From Saprospira grandis str. Lewin (GTDB lineage: Bacteria > Bacteroidota > Bacteroidia > Chitinophagales > Saprospiraceae), in assembly GCF_000250635.1 (NCBI RefSeq), contig NC_016940.1, positions 3,472,501 through 3,536,500 of the forward strand: 64,000 nt of DNA, read 5' to 3'. Shown here piece by piece: positions 8,481 through 15,980 of the stretch. Positions within the stretch are counted from its first letter, which is position 1; each line of letters begins with the position of its first letter. The notes below the pieces were generated by a model. It did not search any database, was not told the origin of the DNA, and worked only from the letters and a program-made list of their open reading frames with translations. Position numbers and translations under genes: made by a program.

Positions 8481-10169
8481 TTATTCTTGGGCCAAAAAGG
8501 CTCTAACGGGGCGCAGGGCTTTTTCTACGGTATCGGGCAAAAATGGCGATTGTAAATTGGCGATTTCCAATAACTTAAGGAAAGAATGGCGGCCACCAGT
8601 TTTGCAAAGTTTGATGTAATCGCTCCAAGCTTTTTCGGGCGCCTGAAGTTGGCGATCCCAGAACTGAAAGGCGCAAATTTGGGCCAAAACATAATCAATA
8701 TAATAGAAAGGGCTGGCAAAAATATGCGTTTGGCGCTGCCAGTAGCCGCCTCTTTGCAAGAAGGGCTGTCCCGATTCGCTTGATTTGAGATGGGGCAGAT
8801 AGCGCTCTTCTAGCTCCAGCCAAGCGGCATTGCGTTGGGCGGGCGTCCATTCTGGATGTTCATAGACCAAGTGCTGAAACTCGTCGACAGCAGCGCCATA
8901 GGGCAAAAAGGTGACGGCTCCGCTAAGATGGGCCAATTTGAATTTCTCGCTATCCTCTTTGAAGAACTGCTCGACCCAAGGCCAGCTAAAGAACTCCATA
9001 CTCATCGAGTGGATTTCGCAGGCCTCATAAGTGGGCCAAATATAGTCGGGATCGGCTCCAGAGCGGCCCGTTAGGTAGCATTGGAAAGCGTGGCCCGCCT
9101 CATGGGTAAGGACCGTGAAATCATGGGCGCTACCATTAAAATTGGAGAAAATAAAGGGGGCCTGATATTCGCGGAGATAAGTGCAATAGCCCCCATTTCG
9201 CTTGCCATCTTTAGAGGCTAGTTCGAGCAGGCCTTTATCCTGCATAAAGCGGAAAAACTCCTTTGTTTCTGCAGACAGCTCGCTATACATCTGATCGGCC
9301 TGTTGGACCATCCAGTCTACATCGCCTTTGGGCGTAGGATTACCATCCAAAAACTCTAGGGCAAAATCGTAGAACTCCATCTTATTGATACCGATGCGTT
9401 CCGCTTGTTTTTTGTAGAGGGTTTGGGCCAGGGGCACCAGCTGCTCCTCAATCTGCTTGCGGAATTTAGCCACCTCTTGGGGACCATAATCGCTGCGGGC
9501 CATGCGGGCATAACCCAGTTCGATATAATTCTCATAGCCCAGCTTTTGGGCCATTTTGTGGCGTAGCTTGACGAGCTGGTCAAAAATATCTTCCACCTCT
9601 TCCGAGATACTATCATAGTACTCCCATTTGGCCGTTTGAGCGCCTTTGCGCTGGCCTCTATCGGTAGAGAGCTCTAGGGGACTGAGGGTAGAAAGATTAT
9701 AGGTTTCGCCTTCAAATTCGATTTGCGCCTGCGCCTTAATCTCTTGATAGCGAGTAGAAAGGCGGTTTTGCTCTTTGAGGTCCTCAATGATTTCGGGCTG
9801 AAAGGTTTTGAGGGCCATCTCCTCCAAGTTGAAGAGATGTTGGCCCAACTGCTCGGCCATTTCGGCCTTATGCGGAGAGGCCAAAAGCGCCTTGCTAAAG
9901 GCATTGGATAGGGCCGAAATCTCTGGAGCCGCCTGATCGAAAAAGCTCTTTTCTTCTTGATAAAAAGCATCGCGAGTATCAATAGAATGGCGGACCGAAG
10001 CCAGATTGTAAGGGCCACTAAAGCGCAAACTCAAATCTGAAATCTGCTGCCGAATGGCTATGGCATCTTGGGCCGTGGGGGCCGCTTCAAAGGCCTTGAG
10101 GAGGGCCTGGTATTCGCTTTTGATCTGCTCCAGCGCCGGGCGCTGATAGGGAAAGTCTTTAAATTGCAT
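8481..10169 (-). CDS. M3 family oligoendopeptidase (zinc metallopeptidase)
   Basis: Cytosolic endopeptidase of the thimet/PepF type that cleaves short peptides. The start chosen is Met (MQFKDFPYQRPALEQ) at 10167-10169, giving 562 residues, the usual length for this Bacteroidota clade. The longer frame to 10253 adds 28 residues of low-complexity hydrophobic sequence and is less likely. The zinc site HEAGH is at residues 356-360, with the third ligand probably in the YEACEIHSMSMEFF segment about 25 residues later (EIHSM carries the Glu). A helical N-terminal lobe precedes the catalytic lobe. It is transcribed alone, with its own terminator. Confidence 0.92.
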   Translation of the reverse strand: MQFKDFPYQRPALEQIKSEYQALLKAFEAAPTAQDAIAIRQQISDLSLRFSGPYNLASVRHSIDTRDAFYQEEKSFFDQAAPEISALSNAFSKALLASPHKAEMAEQLGQHLFNLEEMALKTFQPEIIEDLKEQNRLSTRYQEIKAQAQIEFEGETYNLSTLSPLELSTDRGQRKGAQTAKWEYYDSISEEVEDIFDQLVKLRHKMAQKLGYENYIELGYARMARSDYGPQEVAKFRKQIEEQLVPLAQTLYKKQAERIGINKMEFYDFALEFLDGNPTPKGDVDWMVQQADQMYSELSAETKEFFRFMQDKGLLELASKDGKRNGGYCTYLREYQAPFIFSNFNGSAHDFTVLTHEAGHAFQCYLTGRSGADPDYIWPTYEACEIHSMSMEFFSWPWVEQFFKEDSEKFKLAHLSGAVTFLPYGAAVDEFQHLVYEHPEWTPAQRNAAWLELEERYLPHLKSSESGQPFLQRGGYWQRQTHIFASPFYYIDYVLAQICAFQFWDRQLQAPEKAWSDYIKLCKTGGRHSFLKLLEIANLQSPFLPDTVEKALRPVRAFLAQE

Positions 10170-10279
10170 ATTTATGGTTGTGTGTGGAATAAGGAAGAAT
10201 ACTAAGATACAACCATCTTTTTGGAAATGGGGGAGGAATTTAGAGAAAAGCAAAGATCTTGAGCGGCCTACCGCATCAG

Positions 10280-10783
10280 CTATTTTTGCAAAATTATTGT
10301 TGTCAACTTCTTATGATAGCTCTCCATTCTCGAGTAAGCTGTTCCGTCAATTAACAAAATAACAGTTAGCATAGCAATGCTGCTTATACTAATAGCCCTC
10401 CAACTTGCCGAATTAGTCAGCAGCATTAGAGCAGCAGCCAGCATAATAAGAATTGGAATGACCTTAAATACAATAGTATATTCCTTAAGTGTACCTTCTG
10501 TACGTTTTATCTCAGATTGTTGAAAATCCTGTGGATCTGTATTGAAATGCGTTTCAAATTGTTTCACTCTTTGAATATTGGTATAGTTGAGGCCACCACC
10601 AATAATGAGAAGTAAGATACCCGCAACTAGGGTTGGGAGAATATAGGCCCTGGCTAAATCGGTTTTTCCCAATTGCCAAAAACCAATACTGCTGATTAAA
10701 AACCCCAGGGCAAAAAAGATGAAGAAACGGGTTGAAAATACTTCGGACTTTGCCCAGTCCAAGGCCAGTTTTAATAGGTCCAT
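10280..10783 (-). CDS. Small membrane protein of unknown function
   Basis: 167 residues with four hydrophobic segments (about residues 20-38, 46-63, 106-122 and 129-146) separated by a polar stretch (QFETHFNTDPQDFQQSEIKRTEG). It starts one base after the AraC-type regulator stop, so the two genes are likely co-transcribed. I recall similar four-helix proteins beside AraC regulators in Bacteroidota, but no function. It has a cytoplasmic N-terminus by the positive-inside rule only weakly. Confidence 0.65.
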   Translation of the reverse strand: MDLLKLALDWAKSEVFSTRFFIFFALGFLISSIGFWQLGKTDLARAYILPTLVAGILLLIIGGGLNYTNIQRVKQFETHFNTDPQDFQQSEIKRTEGTLKEYTIVFKVIPILIMLAAALMLLTNSASWRAISISSIAMLTVILLIDGTAYSRMESYHKKLTTIILQK

Positions 10784-10784
10784 T

Positions 10785-11696
10785 TTAGTTTAGTTTGTAT
10801 TTTTTTCTGTATTCGCTAGGGCTTATGCCTTCTTTATTTTTAAACAACCTTGAAAAATAGGGGGGATATTCAAACCCTAATTCATAGGCCACCTCGGCAA
10901 TTGTTTTATTGGGTTGTAGTAAAATGTTTTTAGCTTCATCCACTATATGCAAGTGTATATGCTCAATAGTGCTTTTACCCGTTACCTTTTTTAGGGTATC
11001 ACTTAAATAGCGTTGAGAAACAGACATTTCATCTGCAATTTCCCTAATACTAGGGAGCCCCTTCTCCCGCAACTGTCCAGATTCAAAATAGCTAGCTAAA
11101 TGCTCCTGAAATTGCTCCAATAGGGAGCTAGAAATTTCTTTACGGTTTATAAACTGCCTTTCGTAATAGCGGTTAGCGTATTTTAGTAGACTGTCTAGCA
11201 GAGAAATGATAATATCTTTACTGAAGATATCTTGGTTGTTTAGGTATTCTAGCTCAATATTTTCGACAATTGACTCTATCTGTTTTTCTTCTTTTGGAGA
11301 AAGGTGCAAGGCTTCATTGATAGAGTAGGAGAAGAAGCTATATTTTTTTATTTGATGAGCTAATGAGCTCCCTTTCAAAAAGTCTTCATGAAAATTTATT
11401 GAAAATCCTTTTTGCTCAAATACAATACTGTTGTCCCATTGCAATACTTGTCTTGGAGCAATAAAGACTAAAGCACCATTTGTAAAATCATATTTGGTGC
11501 GTCCGTAGTTTAGCTCGCCTTTGACAAACTTCTTTAAGCTAATCGAATAGCAATCGTTAGTAATAGGCGGAGAGGACTCTCTTGGGCAAGGCAAATAGCC
11601 CTCGCCTTTTGCCTGGAATACACTCAACATAGGGTGCTCTGCTTGTGGCAATCCTAAGTAATCTAAATAGGCTGATAAGGTTTTAAAGTGTAGCAT
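10785..11696 (-). CDS. AraC family transcriptional regulator
   Basis: 303 residues. The C-terminal 100 residues hold the double helix-turn-helix of the AraC/XylS family: IREIADEMSVSQRYLSDTLK, then IAEVAYELGFEYPPYFSRLFK and the closing GISPSEYRKKY. The N-terminal 170 residues are a variable ligand-sensing cupin-like region. It is adjacent to, and on the same strand as, a short-chain dehydrogenase 55 bp upstream, a pairing common in Bacteroidota, so the dehydrogenase is a likely target. The ligand is unknown. Confidence 0.93.
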   Translation of the reverse strand: MLHFKTLSAYLDYLGLPQAEHPMLSVFQAKGEGYLPCPRESSPPITNDCYSISLKKFVKGELNYGRTKYDFTNGALVFIAPRQVLQWDNSIVFEQKGFSINFHEDFLKGSSLAHQIKKYSFFSYSINEALHLSPKEEKQIESIVENIELEYLNNQDIFSKDIIISLLDSLLKYANRYYERQFINRKEISSSLLEQFQEHLASYFESGQLREKGLPSIREIADEMSVSQRYLSDTLKKVTGKSTIEHIHLHIVDEAKNILLQPNKTIAEVAYELGFEYPPYFSRLFKNKEGISPSEYRKKYKLN

Positions 11697-11751
11697 AGCT
11701 TTCTATTGGTTGTCAACTTATTTGTTCCCTTTTGCGCATTTTACTAAACGC

Positions 11752-12705
11752 TTATATTTTCCAACTTAGGCCCGTTTCTTTTTCAGATAAATCCCATAGT
11801 CGTTGCATAACAGCCTTGTCTTTTGCATGCACCTTAATTTCATGGGGACCAACTGGACCTACCCAATTGCTTCTTCCCGTAGGGCCGTAAAATCCGTTCT
11901 CATCTAGGTCTTCTTCTGTAGCACACATTAGCTCTGGATAAGCACCATTTTCGGCAGCTTGTGTCAGTGGCGTTAATTTCATCATGTTAAAAATCATTTT
12001 CATGAGAAAACTACCGTTGGTTGTAATCAGTGAAGTTCTAGATGAACCCGGATGACAAGCATAGGCTTTTACCTCAGATTTTCCAGCAGCTTTTAATCGG
12101 TCATTCAACTCGTAGACGGACATGATTTGCGCTAGCTTACTTTGACTATAGGCATTGTTGGGGGTATAGTCTTTTTCCCAATTCAAATCATCAAACTTAA
12201 TGGTTTTTAACCCCATATCATAACCCATACTACCAACAGTTACAATGCGCCCTTTCGACTGCTCAATCAATGGGAACAATAATGCCTGTAGTGTGAAATG
12301 CCCAAAGTAGTTTACCCCCATTTGTAACTCCCAGCCTTCTTGGGTTAATTTTCTTTTTGGCGTTTGCGCAATCGCAGCATTACACATTAAAGCATCAATA
12401 CGGTCTGCCTGTTCTAAAACTTCAGCCGCTGCTTTTTTTACACTATCTTGAATGCCCAAGTCCATGATAATGTTAATTACATCAATTTTATTCCCAACTA
12501 CTTCCTTTAACTTGGCAATAGTCTCAGCGGCTTTTTGAGGGTTCCTGTTCAACATAACTACTTTAGCCCCCTTCGATAAAAGAATTCGAGCTGCTTCAAA
12601 ACCCGTTCCGCTGGTAGTCCCAGTGATTACAAATGTTTTCCCACTCAAGTCTTTTATTCTCTCAGGCGTCCAGCCTTTTTTTCCAAATGGATTTTTCATA
12701 CTCAT
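11752..12705 (-). CDS. Short-chain dehydrogenase/reductase
   Basis: NAD(P)-dependent oxidoreductase with a Rossmann fold. The cofactor loop TGTTSGTG (residues 28-35) replaces the usual TGxxxGIG. CNAAI (about 108-112) is the NAG-type motif. The catalytic pair is Tyr186 and Lys190 in YSQSK, with Ser159 probably the third member. The length of 317 residues and the C-terminal extension suit the retinol-dehydrogenase/protochlorophyllide-reductase-like subgroup. A second start at Met3 is possible. The substrate cannot be told from sequence. It heads a minus-strand group with the AraC regulator and a membrane protein. Confidence 0.92.
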   Translation of the reverse strand: MSMKNPFGKKGWTPERIKDLSGKTFVITGTTSGTGFEAARILLSKGAKVVMLNRNPQKAAETIAKLKEVVGNKIDVINIIMDLGIQDSVKKAAAEVLEQADRIDALMCNAAIAQTPKRKLTQEGWELQMGVNYFGHFTLQALLFPLIEQSKGRIVTVGSMGYDMGLKTIKFDDLNWEKDYTPNNAYSQSKLAQIMSVYELNDRLKAAGKSEVKAYACHPGSSRTSLITTNGSFLMKMIFNMMKLTPLTQAAENGAYPELMCATEEDLDENGFYGPTGRSNWVGPVGPHEIKVHAKDKAVMQRLWDLSEKETGLSWKI

Positions 12706-12726
12706 CGTTTTTAATTTTGTTCGCTA

Positions 12727-12734
12727 CAAAAATA
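12727..12734 (-). promoter_or_regulatory. Candidate -7 promoter box of the SDR gene
   Basis: The minus strand reads TATTTTTG, matching TAnnTTTG of Bacteroidota promoters, 22 bases before the start codon. No convincing TTTG -33 element is seen, so this stays tentative. Confidence 0.35.
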
Positions 12735-12788
12735 AGACGAATAAGATCTATTTACCTTATACAGGATTTCGCAATTGCTATACTTTTT

Positions 12789-12910
12789 GGGGCCTCCGCT
12801 GCGGCTTCGCCTTGCGGCGCTACGTTCCGCAGCTCGCTATTCGCTCGGCCCTTCGCCGCCTGCGGCGGCTCGGTCTGGCCCTGCGGGCCACTGCTGCACA
12901 TCGCTAGGCC
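12789..12910 (+). repeat. GC-rich intergenic element, GCE copy 6
   Basis: Follows TTTTT. Inserts are GCTGCGGCTTCGCC, GCCGCCTGCGGCGGC and GGCCCTGCGGGCC. The stretch 12911-13119 holds further hairpins (AGCTTAAAAGCCGCAG, GCAGGGGCTTTTAAGCTCCTGC) and no gene. Confidence 0.85.
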
Positions 12911-13218
12911 GTTTGGCCTTCGGCCATAGCTGCAGCTTAAAAGCCGCAGCCAGATTAGGATCCAATCAGCTAGCTCTTTATTGCCCCTTGGCCTGCAGCT
13001 TAAAAGCCGCAGGACCTGAAAACCTAAGCCCCTGCCTTCTATCTTGGAAGCAGGGGCTTTTAAGCTCCTGCGGCGAGCAAGATTATGGCCCAAGCAAATT
13101 GGCTGCGGCCTTTAGGCTGCAGATAGGAGACTGTTTAAAATTTTGTGTATGGGCTAAAAAAGGGGTAAAGATTAGGAGGTTTAATATCAATTTAATTACT
13201 TAGAAAAAAAGTACCGCT

Positions 13219-14698
13219 ATGGACAAGAAACAAGAAGAGTTATTAAACCGCCTACTAGGAGATGTGAAGAACATTGAGGAGCTAGACAAGCTAACAGATG
13301 ACCTCAAAAAACGAGGAATTCAAAGTTTGTTAGAAGGAGAAATGTCAGCGCATTTAGGGTATGCTCGTGGCGAAGAAGTCCAAGGAGAAAATCGCAGAAA
13401 TGGCCATTCTTCAAAGAAGATCAAGACGGAAAGTGGCAAATTACAAATAGAAATACCAAGAGATCGAGAGGGTAAATTTGACCCTGTAACGGTCCCCAAA
13501 CACAAGTCGATGACGGCTAAGCTAGAGAGTGTGATTACACTATTGTATGCTAAAGGTATGAGCCTGTCTGATATAGTAGAGTATATGGATGAAATTTATG
13601 GGCAGCAGTACTCTAAGAGTCAAATTACAACCATTACCAATAGCCTCTTAGATAGCATTCGAGAGTGGCAAAATCGGGTTCTTGATGAGAAGTATGCGAT
13701 TCTTTGGATTGATGGGATTCACTATAAAATTAGAGAGGATGGGCAGATTAAAAGAGACTGTTTAAAATTTTGTGTCTGCCCTTTTTGCTGCCTAGGGACA
13801 AGCCCCTAGGCTAGCTTTTTCAGACAGCCCTCTAAAGAGGGCCTTTGGATGAGGTCCTTCTCTGCGACAACAACTGAACAAGAGCTTGTATATCAACAGT
13901 TGAGGCCCTCGCAGAGGGTTGAACCCATTAGATTAGCCTAGGGGCTTGTCGCCTAGGCGATGATTGGCCAAATCCTAAGCAGCTAAGGCCCAAATTTTAT
14001 TCTAATACACAAAATCCCGAACAGTCCCGATTAAAAGCAAGGTTTGCATGATTGTACTTGGGGTTAATTTAGCAGGCTATCAAGACATTATTGGCATGTA
14101 TCTCTTTGAAAAAGAGACTGCTGCAAATTGGGCCACAACTTTGAATGACATTAAAACAAGAGGGGTAAAGGATATTTTATTTATCTGCTCAGACAATCTA
14201 GCTGGCTTGGACCAAAGCGTTGAGGCCGTCTTTCCTCAGGCAGCTCATCAAATTTGTGTGGTCCATCAAATTCGCAATTCTATGAAGGTTGTTGAAGCCT
14301 CTAATAGAAGAAAAGTGGCCAAAGATATTAAGCTCATTTATACAGCTCCTAATGAAGCTGAGGCCAGAAATCGGCTTCAAGATTTTGAAGAAAAATGGGG
14401 TGATCGCTATCCTTACATCATTAAATCTTGGGAGAAAAACTGGGACAATCTCACTGTCTTTTTATACTATCCTCAAGAAATCAGAAAGCTTATTTATACC
14501 ACAAATATTATTGAAGGCTTTAATGCTGGCCTGAGAAAATATACCAATAACAAACGCTCATTTCCAAATGATGCTGCGGCCATAAAATCTATCTATTTAG
14601 CCGCTATGCAAATTCAAAAACGATGGAAGGTCAAACGAGCTGGTTGGACCAAAGTTTTCAGCCAGCTTTGTGTCTGTTTCCCTGACCGGGTCATCTAA
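13219..14698 (+). pseudogene. IS256-family (mutator-type) transposase interrupted by MITE insertion
   Basis: The first 178 codons (to 13752) and the last 220 (from 14036) join in frame if the MITE and one copy of its 8-bp target duplication are removed, giving a 398-residue transposase. Across the junction the sequence becomes EDGQIK-SKVCMIVLGVN, as expected for the family. The DDE residues are visible: Asp in LWIDGIHYK, Asp in FICSDN, and Glu in TNIIEGFNA. As it stands the frame reads 18 residues into the MITE and stops at 13809, before the second Asp and the Glu, so it should be inactive. The intact reading frame elsewhere suggests a recent event. Confidence 0.93.
13754..14028 (+). mobile_element. 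275-bp MITE inserted in the IS256 transposase gene
   Basis: Flanked by an exact 8-bp duplication GATTAAAA at 13746-13753 and 14029-14036. Its ends (GAGACTGTTTAAAATTTTGTG and, reversed, GGGACTGTTCGGGATTTTGTG) match those of the host IS256 element, so the latter or a relative is the likely source of transposase. Inside are subterminal inverted repeats CCTAGGGACAAGCCCCTAGG / CCTAGGGGCTTGTCGCCTAGG and the palindrome GCCCTCTAAAGAGGGC. It has no coding capacity. Confidence 0.93.
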
Positions 14699-14865
14699 AT
14701 TTTACCACTCGCCTCCTAGTCTCTATTGACCAAATTTTATTCTGATACACAAAATCCTGAACAGTCCCCAGATAGCGGCGCAGCCGCCATGGCCGAAGGA
14801 CAAATAGCCCAACAAAACCTTTACGCCCTATTCTGCAGCTGCAAAACGGCATCCTACAGTTGCGC

Positions 14866-15580
14866 TAAGCTATTCGCAATTTGTGAAACGGCAATTGTAA
14901 AACGGGTTATGCTATTCGCAATTTGTGAAACGGCAATTGTAAAACGGGCTATGCTATTCGCAATTTGTGAAACGGCAATTGTAAAACGGGCTATGCTATT
15001 CGCAATTTGTGAAATGGCAATTGTAAAGCGGGGGATGCTATTCGCAATTTGTGAAATGGCAATTGTAAAGCGGGGGATGCTATTCGCAATTTGTGAAACG
15101 GCAATTGTAAAGCGGGGGATGCTATTCGCAATTTGTGAAATGGCAATTGTAAAGTGGGGGATGCTATTCGCAATTTGTGAAATGGCAATTGTAAAGCGGG
15201 GGATGCTATTCGCAATTTGTGAAATGGCAATTGTAAAGTGGGTTATGCTATTCGCAATTTGTGAAATGGCAATTGTAAAGCGGGGGATGCTATTCGCAAT
15301 TTGTGAAACGGCAATTGTAAAGTGGGGGATGCTATTCGCAATTTGTGAAATGGCAATTGTAAAGTGGGTTATGCTATTCGCAATTTGTGAAATGGCAATT
15401 GTAAAGTGGGGGATGCTATTCGCAATTTGTGAAACGGCAATTGTAAAGTGGGGGATGCTATTCGCAATTTGTGAAATGGCAATTGTAAAGTGGGGGATGC
15501 TATTCGCAATTTGTGAAATGGCAATTGTAAAGCGGGGGATGCTATTCGCAATTTGTGAAACGGCAATTGTAAAGCGGGGG
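14866..15580 (+). repeat. Tandem array, 17 copies of a 42-bp unit
   Basis: The unit reads ATGCTATTCGCAATTTGTG then AAACGGCAATTGTAAAACGGG plus two bases. The period is exactly 42, so frames stay open on both strands and give false ORFs (14-residue repeats such as MLFAICETAIVKRG). Variation is confined to a few positions (AAACGG/AAATGG, AAACGG/AAGCGG/AAGTGG, GCT/GGG/GTT). A degenerate half-unit precedes the array. No start signal or protein character supports translation. It ends exactly where an IS256-type terminus begins. Confidence 0.9.
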
Positions 15581-15581
15581 A

Positions 15582-15746
15582 GGGACTGTTCAGAATTTTG
15601 TGTATCCGAATAAAATTTTGAGAGGGACTGTTCAGGATTTTGTGTATTAGAATAAAATTTGGGCCTTTAGCTAGTTAGGATTTGGCCGATAGTCGCCTAG
15701 GGGCTTGTCCCTAGGCAGCAAAAAGGGCATACACAAAATTTTCTAC
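15582..15746 (-). mobile_element. Tandem IS256-type termini and a degenerate MITE
   Basis: Two termini sit head to tail. GGGACTGTTCAGAATTTTGTG at 15582 runs for about 40 bp, and GGGACTGTTCAGGATTTTGTG at 15624 starts a reverse-oriented MITE. This MITE is shortened to about 120 bp: it keeps GCCTAGGGGCTTGTCCCTAGGC, but its other end is degraded (ACACAAAATTTTCTACAG). No target duplication was found. Confidence 0.75.
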
Positions 15747-15770
15747 AGGCCCATATAGCAGGCGGCGCAG

Positions 15771-15904
15771 CCGCCATGGCCGAAGGCCAAACGGCCTAGC
15801 GATGTGCAGCAGTGCGGCGCAGCCGCAGACCAAGGCCGTCAGGCCGCAGGGCCGAGCGAATAGCGAGCTGCAGAACGTAGCGCCTGCCGCAGGCAGGAGG
15901 CCCC
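15771..15904 (-). repeat. GC-rich intergenic element, GCE copy 7
   Basis: Reverse orientation with GGCCTAGCGATG near its start and GGAGGCCCC followed by AAAA at its end. Inserts are GGCGGCGCAGCCGCC, GGCCGTCAGGCC and GCCTGCCGCAGGC. Confidence 0.85.
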
Positions 15905-15980
15905 AAAACAAGAAGAAGATAGATGTTAATAAAAAACCCTATATTTAGAGACACACTATAACAGACAAGCCAAAATACCT

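Larger units (their letters stand above)
13127..14768 (+). mobile_element. IS256-family insertion sequence, disrupted by a MITE
   Basis: The left end reads GAGACTGTTTAAAATTTTGTG and the right end, on the opposite strand, GGGACTGTTCAGGATTTTGTG. These are imperfect terminal inverted repeats of at least 22 bp. The direct repeat CAGATAG flanks the element at 13120-13126 and 14769-14775, matching the short target duplications of IS256. Without the inserted MITE and its duplication the element would be about 1.36 kb, a normal IS256 size. Confidence 0.9.

Noticed and set aside
10170-10253. 28-residue extension of the M3 peptidase
   Set aside because: It lacks similarity to the family start, and the internal MQFKDFPYQRP begins exactly where homologues do.
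14726-15613. 295-residue open frame across the 42-bp array
   Set aside because: The frame stays open only because the repeat period is a multiple of three; the complementary strand is open too. No start context, no non-repeat domain.
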